NCBI GenBank assembly: GCA_947178105.1
Contig: CAMWXD010000014.1
Span: 1-64,000, forward strand
Reading direction: 5' to 3'
Origin: an uncultured Eubacterium sp.
GTDB lineage: Bacteria; Bacillota; Clostridia; Lachnospirales; Lachnospiraceae
DNA: 64,000 bases
The first letter of the stretch is position 1, and every line of letters begins with the position of its first letter. Shown here one piece after another: positions 1 through 8,798 of the stretch. Below the pieces are notes generated by a model that was given only the letters and a program-made list of their open reading frames with translations, made no database searches and had not been told where the DNA came from. Made by a program: the position numbers and the translations under genes.

Positions 1-2
1 AG

Positions 3-2942
3 AATGAGCAATTATTCCAACAGGAAGCGCAGGTACAGGGCCAGCAAATATATGCACAGAATGGGCAATTATTCCAGCAGGAAATACAGGAGCAGCCAGG
101 ATATGGGCAGGATAGCCAATTATTCCAGCAGGGAATGCAGGAACAGCCTGTACATGCGCAGAATGGGCAGTATGTTCAGCGGGAAATGTACAGACAACAG
201 GAAATGCCGTATTCTGCCCCGCAATTTCAGACGCGGCAAATGGGACAATATGCACAGCAGGAGCCGCAGATGCAGTATGCACCGCAGATGGAGCCTCAGC
301 CGGATTTGCAGCAGGAGCCGGCGCATGAGATGACGTTTGAGGAAATACAGGCTGAGTGGGAGAGGACAAAGCAGGCAATGCAGGATGCGTTGCAGGAGGC
401 TGAAGAACAGGAGCAGGAATCAACAAAAGAACGATCACTTGAGGAGGCAGAGCAGTTAATGCAGCGCCTGCTCAGTATTATACCGCTGCTGGAACAGGGA
501 ACGGCATCAGGAGAATTGACAGAACAGGGAATAGAGACAGAAGGCCAGCAGCCGGTACAGATTCAAAATGATTTGGAGCAGGCGGGCAGGATTGTTGCAG
601 ACATGAATCAGATTTTACAGGATCAGATTGACAGCTTAATGGCCGGGGAAAAACAAGAGGAACAGGAACCTGTTGTACATACAGTGTCGGATCCTACGAT
701 AGAATTGCCGCATCTGCCTGAGGAGATCATTGCAGGGAAAGAGAATGGAGTAACAGAGAAGATAGAAATGGATGGGAATTCATTGGAAAAAGATTCGGTT
801 GAAGTAGATAACCCGGTTATGAGTGCATACAAGGAGGCAGTACAGCCAGGGATTTCAGCAATCGATCTATTGCAAAGAGTACGAATGGGAAAGACTGCCG
901 CAGATGCCGGGCAGCAACTGCAAAAAACATCTGCCGCGCAGCCTGCAGGGCAGGCGCCGGGTATGGAAGCGCCACGTCAGATGCAGGAGGAAATACAAGC
1001 GGAAGCAGTACAGAAACAGGCAGGAGCGCCAGTCACTGATGAAGTACAACAGATGCAGTTGAAAGCGCCAGTAATGGAAGCAGCACAGCAAATGCAGGCG
1101 AAAGCGCCAGTAATGGAAGCAGCACAGCAAATGCAGGCGAGAGCGCCAGTAATGGAAGCGGCACAGCAAATGCAGGCGAGAGCGCCAGTAATGGAAGCGG
1201 CACAGCAAATGCAGACAAGAGCGCCAAAGGTGGATCGGGTACGACAGATGCAGGCGGGAGCAGCAGGATCAGGAATGGAAGCGGCACGAAATATTCCGTC
1301 AGAAGTACATGCGGCAGATTTTACGGAAAATATGCGGACAGAAGTACCAGGAAATGCTGCATGGGGAATATCTCCTGAAATACCAAGGATGCGTGCTGCA
1401 CAGGGAATGCAGCCAGACATACCAGCGGCGGATTATGGGAAAAACGTACAGCAGGAAGCAGCGGCAGGGCCTGCACAGGATGCATGGCCAGAAGCAGCGG
1501 CAGGGCCTGCACAGGATGCATGGCCAGAAGCAGCGGCAGAGCCTGCACAGGATGCATGGGCGAATACAGCGAAAGATGCCCCACAGGATATGTGGGCGGA
1601 TGAAGCAGCAGGGACAGCACAGGATGCATGGGCGGATTTGCAGGCTGAGCCTTCGCAGGATCTTCGGGCAGGAATGCCAGGAGAGGGATTTGAAAGGCAG
1701 CAGGCAGCAGTATTTACAGAAACAGGGATTGGTAAAAATATCCAGCCTGAGGGCGAGGAGATGGAATCTCGCCGTTGGGGAAGGAATGAAGGAATAGAAC
1801 CAGAATATGGGACAGAACAGGCGGACTCTGCGTATTTTATGAAAAACAACCGTATAGAATCAGAGTATTTGCCGGAAAATAGAAGTGGGCAGTTTGACAG
1901 GTTTGAAGAGGAAAGCACACGAATCCGTCAGGAGGATTTGTCAGCAGTAAAGGAGATGAATGCAGAACCGGAGTATGAGAATGGGCAGGAAAATTTAGTT
2001 TTTGCGGCAAGGCCAAGATTTCTTACTCAGGCACAGCTTCAGGCAGAATCAGTTATGGATGTGAAAAAAGACGCACAGACGACAAAAGAATTTTCAAAAG
2101 AAGCTATGGCGGCAGCACGTACAACAGGTTTTTATGAGAATGCGGCACAGGCAGAGGGACAGGATATGAGTGAAATGAAAACACTGACGCCAGAGCAAAA
2201 ACAGATTTTTTCTTATTTTGTACCGATCGCCGGAATGGAAGCACAGATTTATGATCTGATCAATGGAGTTTCCGAGCATTTGCAGTATGACAAACATGCG
2301 TTGTCTGGAAATATCATTATTGAGGGGATCAGCGGCAGCGGAAAGACAGTGCTTATCATGGATATTGTGAAAGCGCTGCAAAAGGAGATTAAACGGCCAA
2401 GCGGAAAGACAGGAAAAATTGATGCAAATGCATTGAACCAGAAAGATCTGGAGGTCTTGATTGAGAAAGTCAGCGGCGGATGCCTGATTATAGAGTCCGC
2501 AGGCAAGATTTCAAGAGAAACGGCTGTAAAATTGTCCAGATGTATGGAACAAGACCATTCGGGCACACTGTATATATTAGAAGATACGGAAGAGGGGATT
2601 CAAAAGGCACTGGAGCGGGACAGCTCTTTTGCGTCGAAGTTTACAGAGAAAATATCAATTCCCCTGTTTTCGTTGGACGAGCTGGTAGCATTTGGAAAAG
2701 CTTATGCAAATGATCTGGATTATGATATTGATGAAATGGGAGTGCTGGCACTGTACAAAAGGATTGGCAATATCCAGAAGCTGGATCATATTACAACATT
2801 GACGGAAGTAAAAGAAATTGTAGACGAAGCAATCGACAACGCTGAAAAAGGTGTCTTAAAGAAGGTATTTGGAATATTGACAGCAACCAGAGCCAATGAT
2901 GACAATTACGTTATTTTAAGAGAGAAGGATTTTGAGGAATAA
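3..2942 (+). CDS. Gln-rich repeat protein with C-terminal P-loop ATPase domain (5' partial)
   Basis: The frame is open to the left window edge, so the true start lies upstream; the first internal ATG is at 135. About the first 700 residues are Gln/Ala/Glu-rich low complexity with three families of internal repeats. The last 240 or so residues look globular and carry a Walker A motif (GISGSGKT, near 2330), a Walker B-like hydrophobic stretch ending in IES (near 2490) and a tail of AAA+ helical character. This suggests an ATPase domain tethered to a long disordered arm. The function is unknown to me. It is followed 60 bp later by glgB, but nothing in the protein points to glycogen metabolism. 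The P-loop is secure; the AAA+ assignment is an inference. Confidence 0.75.
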   Translation, partial: NEQLFQQEAQVQGQQIYAQNGQLFQQEIQEQPGYGQDSQLFQQGMQEQPVHAQNGQYVQREMYRQQEMPYSAPQFQTRQMGQYAQQEPQMQYAPQMEPQPDLQQEPAHEMTFEEIQAEWERTKQAMQDALQEAEEQEQESTKERSLEEAEQLMQRLLSIIPLLEQGTASGELTEQGIETEGQQPVQIQNDLEQAGRIVADMNQILQDQIDSLMAGEKQEEQEPVVHTVSDPTIELPHLPEEIIAGKENGVTEKIEMDGNSLEKDSVEVDNPVMSAYKEAVQPGISAIDLLQRVRMGKTAADAGQQLQKTSAAQPAGQAPGMEAPRQMQEEIQAEAVQKQAGAPVTDEVQQMQLKAPVMEAAQQMQAKAPVMEAAQQMQARAPVMEAAQQMQARAPVMEAAQQMQTRAPKVDRVRQMQAGAAGSGMEAARNIPSEVHAADFTENMRTEVPGNAAWGISPEIPRMRAAQGMQPDIPAADYGKNVQQEAAAGPAQDAWPEAAAGPAQDAWPEAAAEPAQDAWANTAKDAPQDMWADEAAGTAQDAWADLQAEPSQDLRAGMPGEGFERQQAAVFTETGIGKNIQPEGEEMESRRWGRNEGIEPEYGTEQADSAYFMKNNRIESEYLPENRSGQFDRFEEESTRIRQEDLSAVKEMNAEPEYENGQENLVFAARPRFLTQAQLQAESVMDVKKDAQTTKEFSKEAMAAARTTGFYENAAQAEGQDMSEMKTLTPEQKQIFSYFVPIAGMEAQIYDLINGVSEHLQYDKHALSGNIIIEGISGSGKTVLIMDIVKALQKEIKRPSGKTGKIDANALNQKDLEVLIEKVSGGCLIIESAGKISRETAVKLSRCMEQDHSGTLYILEDTEEGIQKALERDSSFASKFTEKISIPLFSLDELVAFGKAYANDLDYDIDEMGVLALYKRIGNIQKLDHITTLTEVKEIVDEAIDNAEKGVLKKVFGILTATRANDDNYVILREKDFEE
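9..135 (+). repeat. Gln-rich repeat, QLFQQ unit x3
   Basis: CAATTATTCC starts at about 9, 66 and 117, giving three copies of an (E/G/S)QLFQQ-containing unit of 17-19 residues in the partial ATPase gene. The array probably continues left of the window. Confidence 0.7.
1061..1216 (+). repeat. 39-bp tandem repeat x4 within CDS
   Basis: Four near-identical 39-bp units begin at about 1061, 1100, 1139 and 1178. Each encodes 13 residues (APVMEAAQQMQ plus two). The units are nearly identical at DNA level, indicating recent expansion. Confidence 0.9.
1455..1562 (+). repeat. 36-bp tandem repeat x3 within CDS
   Basis: Three 36-bp units start at 1455, 1491 and 1527, each encoding EAAAGPAQDAWP or a close variant. 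Degenerate copies continue to about 1640 (QDMWAD, QDAWAD). This is a second, unrelated repeat family in the same gene. Confidence 0.9.
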
Positions 2943-3001
2943 GTAGTTGATTAAAATAAAACAGCAAAATAGCTGTACCAAGTAACAGGAGGGTTATGAT
3001 A

Positions 3002-4909
3002 ATGAGAAACATGACAGAACTGGATATGTATTTATTCGGTCAAAGCACACATTATGACATTTATAAGAAAATGGGTGCACATTTAATGACGAAACATCAA
3101 AAGGAAGGAACGGTTTTTGACGTATGGGCACCTCATGCGGAAAGAGTATGGGTCATTGGTTCCTTTAATAACTGGGATGAGACACGTCATGAAATGAAGC
3201 GCCTGGAACCGCTGGAGATGGGGATTTATGAGCTGTTCATTCCTGGCGTGACAAATGGGGACATGTACAAATATCTGATTGAGACGCCGGATGGAAAGCG
3301 CCTTTATAAAGCAGATCCATATGCAACTTATGCAGAATTAAGACCGGGCAGTGCATCTGTAGTTTTTGATGTTTCGCATTTAAAATGGTCGGATCAGGCA
3401 TGGATGGATACTCGTGCAAAGACAGATCCTTATGAAAAGCCGATGGCGATTTACGAAGTACATCCAGGTTCCTGGAAACGGCATCCTGGCAGAGACGACG
3501 AAGGGTTTTATACATACCGTGAGTTTGCAAGGGCGCTTACAGAGTATGTGAAAGAAATGGGATATACGCATGTAGAGCTGATGGGTATTTCTGAACATCC
3601 GTTTGAAGGCTCCTGGGGCTATCAGGTAACAGGATATTATGCTCCGACCTCCCGTTATGGTACACCAGAAGATTTTGCTTATCTGATCAATTATCTGCAC
3701 CGCAACAAGATCGGCGTTATTGTAGACTGGGTACCGGCACATTTCCCAAGAGATGCGCATGGACTGGCTGATTTTGACGGATGCCCGCTGTATGAGTATC
3801 CAGATCCACGAATGGGAGAGCATCCGGACTGGGGCACTAAGATTTTTAATTACGGAATGTCTGAGGTAAAAAATTTCCTGATCGGCAGCGCTTTGATGTG
3901 GATTGAGAATTATCATGTAGACGGGCTGCGTGTAGATGCGGTTGCTTCCATGCTGTATCTGGATTATGGCAAAAATGACGGGCAGTGGGTAGCAAATAAG
4001 TACGGCGACAACAAGAATCTGGAAGCGATCGAGTTTTTCAAGCATATCAATACTTCGCTGACAGGCAGAAATCCGGGTGCTGTGATGATTGCGGAGGAGT
4101 CTACTGCATGGCCGAATGTCACAGGCAAGGCGGAAGAAGACGGGCTGAATTTTAACTTTAAATGGAATATGGGCTGGATGCATGATTTCCTGGATTATAT
4201 GAAGCAGGATCCGTATTTCAGAAAAGGGTGCCATAATAAGATGACCTTTGCGATGAGCTATAACGGGGCGGAAAAATATATCCTTGTTTTATCGCATGAT
4301 GAGGTCGTTCACCTGAAATGCTCAATGGTCAATAAAATGCCGGGGCTTGGAAAAGACAAATTCCGCAATTTGATGGTCGGCTATACGTTTTTTATGGGGC
4401 ATCCTGGCAAAAAGCTGCTGTTTATGGGACAGGATTTTGCACAGCTTCGGGAGTGGAGCGAGGAGCGGGAGTTAGATTGGTTCTTGTTGGCGGAAGATAG
4501 CCACAGGCAGTTAAATGATTTCTTTAAGGCGCTGCTGCATATTTACCGTAAGTACCCGTCGATGTATGAGCTGGATCATTCCTGGGATGGATTTGAATGG
4601 ATCAACGCAAATGATGCTTCACGCAGTATTTTCAGTTTTGCGCGCAAGAGTAAAAATGGTAAGCGAAACCTGCTGTTTATCTGCAATTTCACACCTGTGG
4701 AAAGAGACGACTACCGTGTGGGCGCTCCTACAAAGGGCACTTATAAGCTGATTTTAAACAGCGATGACAGCCGTTTTGGCGGTTCCGGCAAGAGAAGGCC
4801 AGTCAGCTATAAGACAGTGAAGGCAGAATGTGACGGACGGGATTATTCGTTTGCATATCCGCTTCCGGCTTATGGAGTTGCTGTATTTGAATATAATTAC
4901 CGAGTATAA
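3002..4909 (+). CDS. glgB: 1,4-alpha-glucan branching enzyme GlgB
   Basis: Cuts alpha-1,4 glucan chains and re-attaches them through alpha-1,6 bonds in glycogen synthesis. An N-terminal CBM48-type domain (VWAPHAERVWVIGSFNNW) is followed by a GH13 barrel with the four conserved regions: DWVPAHFP, GLRVDAVAS with the nucleophile Asp, AEEST with the acid Glu, and SHDEVVH. A C-terminal all-beta domain closes the protein. At about 635 residues it has normal bacterial length. I take ATG 3002 rather than 2996 because AGGAGG at 2987-2992 is 9 nt from 3002 and only 3 nt from 2996. It is followed by a hairpin terminator. No other glycogen gene is nearby. Confidence 0.97.
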   Translation: MRNMTELDMYLFGQSTHYDIYKKMGAHLMTKHQKEGTVFDVWAPHAERVWVIGSFNNWDETRHEMKRLEPLEMGIYELFIPGVTNGDMYKYLIETPDGKRLYKADPYATYAELRPGSASVVFDVSHLKWSDQAWMDTRAKTDPYEKPMAIYEVHPGSWKRHPGRDDEGFYTYREFARALTEYVKEMGYTHVELMGISEHPFEGSWGYQVTGYYAPTSRYGTPEDFAYLINYLHRNKIGVIVDWVPAHFPRDAHGLADFDGCPLYEYPDPRMGEHPDWGTKIFNYGMSEVKNFLIGSALMWIENYHVDGLRVDAVASMLYLDYGKNDGQWVANKYGDNKNLEAIEFFKHINTSLTGRNPGAVMIAEESTAWPNVTGKAEEDGLNFNFKWNMGWMHDFLDYMKQDPYFRKGCHNKMTFAMSYNGAEKYILVLSHDEVVHLKCSMVNKMPGLGKDKFRNLMVGYTFFMGHPGKKLLFMGQDFAQLREWSEERELDWFLLAEDSHRQLNDFFKALLHIYRKYPSMYELDHSWDGFEWINANDASRSIFSFARKSKNGKRNLLFICNFTPVERDDYRVGAPTKGTYKLILNSDDSRFGGSGKRRPVSYKTVKAECDGRDYSFAYPLPAYGVAVFEYNYRV

Positions 4910-4933
4910 TAGAAAATATGGATTGAAAATGGC

Positions 4934-4973
4934 AGCCGTCACTATGAGTGGTAGTGGCGGCTATTTCTTTTTT
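4934..4973 (+). terminator. Rho-independent terminator after glgB
   Basis: Arms AGCCGTCACTA (4934-4944) and TAGTGGCGGCT (4952-4962) pair along almost their whole length and are followed by a T-rich run to 4973. Confidence 0.85.
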
Positions 4974-4999
4974 ACAAGGACAACAATCGGCGACATTTA

Positions 5000-5027
5000 T
5001 AAAGTTTTCGTAAAAAATAGCCGACAT
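5000..5027 (+). promoter_or_regulatory. Sigma-28 (SigD/FliA)-like promoter
   Basis: TAAA at 5000-5003, 16 nt, then GCCGACAT at 5020-5027. The known Bacillus SigD pattern is TAAA-N14-16-GCCGATAT. It lies about 90 nt upstream of a gene that heads a flagellar cluster, which fits class III flagellar control. Confidence 0.55.
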
Positions 5028-5115
5028 ATTGTATATGTTTAAAATGTATTAGAATATAAAAGTCCACTGGTTACATCGTTGGATTTTAGGATGATAGGAA
5101 AGGCAGGATGTGCAT

Positions 5116-8100
5116 ATGCAGGGAGTGCAGAATATACAGATTGATGGGGCAAAGCTCCTTGACCAGACAGCGGGAAAGGCGAAGCAGGATTTTTCAGATA
5201 TCGGGACAGTTTCGACAGGGACGTACCAGGCAGCGGAGACGGAAAAGCTGTCAAAAGGGGAACGTATAGCCGAGGTGACCTATCAAAAACCCCAGCAGGA
5301 AGACAAGGGCGGAACGTCTGCGGATGTTATGGGGCAGGCGGAAAATATAGATTCTGCTTTGATGAAAAAAAAGATGGTTGTAGCTGCGAATACGACGACA
5401 ACAACCGATTGCGCGAAGATGGAGGAGGAAGGCTTTTCCCTGCAGCAGACAGAAGCAAAGACCATTGTTACAGTTACTGATAAAATTAAAATGGAGCTTG
5501 CAAAAGCGGGCGTGGACATCAGTTATTTTGGAGATGATTTGAGCGCCGAGCAGTTGGAAGCGCTGGCAGGAAACGCTGTACTGGCGCAGGAGCTTGCAGG
5601 CAGGATCAAAGATTTGCAGGCAGACCTGCCACTGACGGCAGAAAATGTCGAGGACTGCAAAAAAGCGCTGGAGGAAGCAGGGGAGTTACATAAGCTGAGT
5701 GAAGGTGCAGTGAAATACATGCTTGATAACCAACTGGAGCCTACGATTGCAAATCTGTATAAGGCGCAGTACAGCGGCAGCTCTGTATATGTCAGCCAGG
5801 AGGAAGGGCAGCTTGCCTTAGAACGGATGCAAAACCAGATCTCCAGGATTATTGCACAGGCTGGGCTGACGCCTGACGAACAGACATTTGCTGACAGCCA
5901 TTGGCTGGTGCAGAACCAAATTCCGCTGACACCGGATAACCTGCAGTTTCTCGGACAGTTAAAAGCAATGTCTTTTCCGCAGGATCGGAAAGCATTGCTG
6001 GATGGCATGATTACAGCTATTTCAGAAGGCAGGCGGCCGCAGGATGCAGTTTTGCAGCCAGGCAGTACGCTGACGGCAAAAGCTGAGAAAGCAGTGGACG
6101 TGATTCATATGGCGGCAGATGAAGACCTGGCGTATCTGATCAGCCAGGGCGAGCCTGTTACGATCAAAAATCTGGAATATGCGCATAATGAAAATGCGGC
6201 AGGTACATGGAGCGATGCGCAAAGGCAGGCAGCGGCAGAGCTGCTGCAAAGCACCGCAGCGGCAGAACAGGCGGCAGCGGGCGACGGCGCAGCACAGCCA
6301 GTAATGGAAACTGGCAGCAGTGCAGAGCAGACAATAGCAAGTGAAATACAGGCGGATTCCATGCATCTTGCAGCAGAAAGCGCGCACCAGAAAGCAGCGG
6401 ATGTGCAGGGCGCCCAGGCGGTTCTAAATCAGCCGGCAGATGGGGCGGCGCCGGGAGAAAGTACGCAGACAGCTTTTGCGGCATCCTCCGTATGGAGCAG
6501 CGAGCGCGTTGCAGCCGGGCAGTATACAAGTGTACAGATTCTTTTGATTACAGCGCGCAGGCAGTTGGAGGAAGTGCGCCTTGTCATGACGGTTGAGTCG
6601 AGCTATAAAATGTTTCAGCAGGGGATTTCTGTAGATACAAGCTCTATGGAAGAGCTGATTCACCAGTTAAAAGAGATTGAGAACAGTTTTTATAAAAATT
6701 TATTGCAAGAAGGCGGAGTAGAGGCAACGCAGGCAAATGTAAGCCTGTTTGCGGAAACGGCAAATAAGCTGGAAGAGTTAAAGGAAATGCCGGCTTATGC
6801 GCTTGGCGCCCGGAATATGACAGTGAGTACGCTGGAAGAGCTGCATCAGGAAGGCGGTTCCATGCAGCAGAATTTCCAGCAGGCAAACGAGCGGTATGAG
6901 ACAATGCAGACGCAGGTGCGCAAAGACCTGGGCGATTCGATTAAAAAGGCATTTGGCAATGTCGATGATATTTTAAACGAGCTTGGACAGGAAATCAGCC
7001 CTGTGAATGAACGCGCAGTGCGTATTTTAGGCTATAACAGGATCGAAATTACAGCAGAAAATATTACCAGGATGAAGGCGGCAGACCAGCAGGTACAGAT
7101 CGCATTTCATAATCTGACGCCGTCTGTGATCCGGGAATTTATCAATCGCGGGATCAATCCGCTGGATCTGGATATCCAGGAACTGAATGTCCAGGCGGAG
7201 CAGATAAAAGCAGAGCTCAAGATCGATGCCCCAGAAGAAAAATACAGCGAATATTTGTATAAACTGGAGCAGAACCACAGCATTACGCAGGAAGAGAGAA
7301 GCTCGTACATCGGTATTTACCGGCTGATGAACCATATTGTGCAGTCAGACGGCGCGGCAGTCGGGGCGCTGATCAACCAGGGAGCACAGATTACGATGCG
7401 AAATCTGCTGGCAGCAGTGCGCACCCAGAACCGTGGAGAGCTCGATATAACGGTAGATCAGTCTTTTGGAGAGCTGGAAAGCGGCGGTTATGTAGATTCT
7501 ATCACAGGCCAGATCGAAGCTGGTTACCAGCATCAGTGTGTAAAACAGGCATTTCAGGAGATTTCGCCGGAACGGCTGCGGATGCTTGCCGACGGCGACG
7601 GTTGGGAAGGCCTGACGCCGGAGCAGTTTTTGCAGCAGCTACAGGAGACGCCAGAAGACCTGGATGCCCAGGAATCTTATTACCGCGCACAGCTGCAGGA
7701 TTTGGCGGAAAGTGCAGAAGCTTCTGAAAAAGTATACCAGGTACTGGAACGGTATGAGATACCAAATACGGTGCTGAATGTCATGGCTGTTTCTGAGTAC
7801 CTGACTGACCGAAACAGTGCATTCCGCAGATTTTTTGGCATGGGAAACGGGCGTACGCCGGATAGTGCAAAAAATACGGATGCATATATGACGAAAAACG
7901 AAGATGGAAGCGTAGATGTGGATTTTGACGCGATTCAGGAAGAATTGCTGAAACGGTTTGGCGAAGATGTCAAAAAACCGGAGGAGCTGGCAAAAGCAGT
8001 CGCAGAGCTGGCAGAATGCGCTGAAAAATGCATGAGTACGATGATTATAGAGCCGCATGTTACCAGCCTGGATATCCGTGGGCTGAAGCTGATGAATGCG

Positions 8101-8565
8101 CAAATGTCGATCCAGGCTAAAATGGCGTCCTCAGAATGCTTTTCCATGCCGATTGTGATAGACGGAGAAGTGACAAATGTGACCATGAAAATCGTGCGGG
8201 ATAAAGAACAAAGAGGCATGGTCAATATTACGTTGGAAACGGCACGTTTTGGGAAGATCGCGGCAGAGCTGCGGGCAAAGCAAAAAGGAGGATTCGGCGG
8301 ATATGTGGTGGCCAACTCCAGCCAGACAAGAGACCTGCTAAGATCGATGAATAACGAGATTAGAAATGCTTTACAGGAAGTGGAAGACGGCTCGGTCGAT
8401 CTAAGCTATATTTTAAACGGCAGCCTGGATTTGAATACATTTGAAGCAAACAGCCCAGCCAGCGAGCAGCCGGAGTCAGAAGAAATGCGGGAAGTGCAGA
8501 CAAAGACGCTGTATGGGATGGCAGAAGCGTTTATACGTGTGATCAAGCATATAGATGCGGCGTAA
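5116..8565 (+). CDS. Large flagellar-cluster protein with FliK-like C-terminus (DUF6240-like)
   Basis: About 1,150 residues, mostly helical and rich in Ala, Glu and Gln. Several segments repeat a 'leucine, then PLTxEN or ITxEN' pattern (LPLTAENVED, IPLTPDNLQF, PVTIKNLEY, EITAENITR, ITMRNLL), suggesting a repeated helical module. The last 200 or so residues (near residues 970-1080) read like the FliK hook-length control C-terminal fold, with beta strands of the type MKIVRDKEQRGMVNITLETARFGKIA split here by an ellipsis in function only. I recall similar Lachnospiraceae proteins filed as DUF6240. No signal peptide or membrane segment. ATG 5116 is preferred over GTG 5110 by spacing from AGGA at 5105. 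Placed between a sigma-28-like promoter and flagellin, so a flagellar export or hook role is inferred. Confidence 0.6.
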   Translation: MQGVQNIQIDGAKLLDQTAGKAKQDFSDIGTVSTGTYQAAETEKLSKGERIAEVTYQKPQQEDKGGTSADVMGQAENIDSALMKKKMVVAANTTTTTDCAKMEEEGFSLQQTEAKTIVTVTDKIKMELAKAGVDISYFGDDLSAEQLEALAGNAVLAQELAGRIKDLQADLPLTAENVEDCKKALEEAGELHKLSEGAVKYMLDNQLEPTIANLYKAQYSGSSVYVSQEEGQLALERMQNQISRIIAQAGLTPDEQTFADSHWLVQNQIPLTPDNLQFLGQLKAMSFPQDRKALLDGMITAISEGRRPQDAVLQPGSTLTAKAEKAVDVIHMAADEDLAYLISQGEPVTIKNLEYAHNENAAGTWSDAQRQAAAELLQSTAAAEQAAAGDGAAQPVMETGSSAEQTIASEIQADSMHLAAESAHQKAADVQGAQAVLNQPADGAAPGESTQTAFAASSVWSSERVAAGQYTSVQILLITARRQLEEVRLVMTVESSYKMFQQGISVDTSSMEELIHQLKEIENSFYKNLLQEGGVEATQANVSLFAETANKLEELKEMPAYALGARNMTVSTLEELHQEGGSMQQNFQQANERYETMQTQVRKDLGDSIKKAFGNVDDILNELGQEISPVNERAVRILGYNRIEITAENITRMKAADQQVQIAFHNLTPSVIREFINRGINPLDLDIQELNVQAEQIKAELKIDAPEEKYSEYLYKLEQNHSITQEERSSYIGIYRLMNHIVQSDGAAVGALINQGAQITMRNLLAAVRTQNRGELDITVDQSFGELESGGYVDSITGQIEAGYQHQCVKQAFQEISPERLRMLADGDGWEGLTPEQFLQQLQETPEDLDAQESYYRAQLQDLAESAEASEKVYQVLERYEIPNTVLNVMAVSEYLTDRNSAFRRFFGMGNGRTPDSAKNTDAYMTKNEDGSVDVDFDAIQEELLKRFGEDVKKPEELAKAVAELAECAEKCMSTMIIEPHVTSLDIRGLKLMNAQMSIQAKMASSECFSMPIVIDGEVTNVTMKIVRDKEQRGMVNITLETARFGKIAAELRAKQKGGFGGYVVANSSQTRDLLRSMNNEIRNALQEVEDGSVDLSYILNGSLDLNTFEANSPASEQPESEEMREVQTKTLYGMAEAFIRVIKHIDAA

Positions 8566-8627
8566 AAATGGGTTTGGCGGAATTTCGATGAAAAATCAAA
8601 GGATTTGTGAATTTTTTATGGTTTTCG

Positions 8628-8655
8628 TAATGGATTTTTAGCATCTGTCCGAAAT
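8628..8655 (+). promoter_or_regulatory. Possible sigma-28 promoter for flagellin
   Basis: TAAT at 8628-8631, 16 nt, then TCCGAAAT at 8648-8655. It is a weaker match than the 5000 site but has identical spacing, the same CCGAxATAT core and the same GTTTTCGTAA context as 5004-5013. Confidence 0.4.
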
Positions 8656-8735
8656 ATGTAACAGAAAAAGAAAAGCAGCCAGCAAGACGAATCTGTATCA
8701 GCAGATTCAAAAAAGCAAAGCAGTAAATAGGAGGA

Positions 8736-8765
8736 GCGGTTGCAGTGAAACTTGCCTGTAACTGC
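8736..8765 (+). promoter_or_regulatory. 5'-UTR stem-loop upstream of flagellin
   Basis: GCGGTTGCAG (8736-8745) pairs over 10 bp, with two G-U pairs, with CTGTAACTGC (8756-8765) around a 10-nt loop. It follows directly after a strong AGGAGG at 8729-8734, and the GTG of the leader ORF sits at the edge of the stem, so folding could mask that start. Confidence 0.5.
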
Positions 8766-8798
8766 TGCATCATAAAAAAGACGAGGTATACAGAATGA
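8745..8798 (+). CDS. Putative 17-residue leader peptide overlapping flagellin start
   Basis: GTG at 8745 opens a 17-codon ORF (VKLACNCCIIKKTRYTE) whose TGA at 8796-8798 overlaps the flagellin ATG at 8795 (ATGA). The best ribosome site in the interval, AGGAGG at 8729-8734, is 10 nt from this GTG, whereas flagellin itself has only a weak GAGG at 8784. This layout is typical of translational coupling. Three cysteines in 17 residues are notable. Whether it is translated cannot be told from sequence. Confidence 0.4.
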   Translation: MKLACNCCIIKKTRYTE

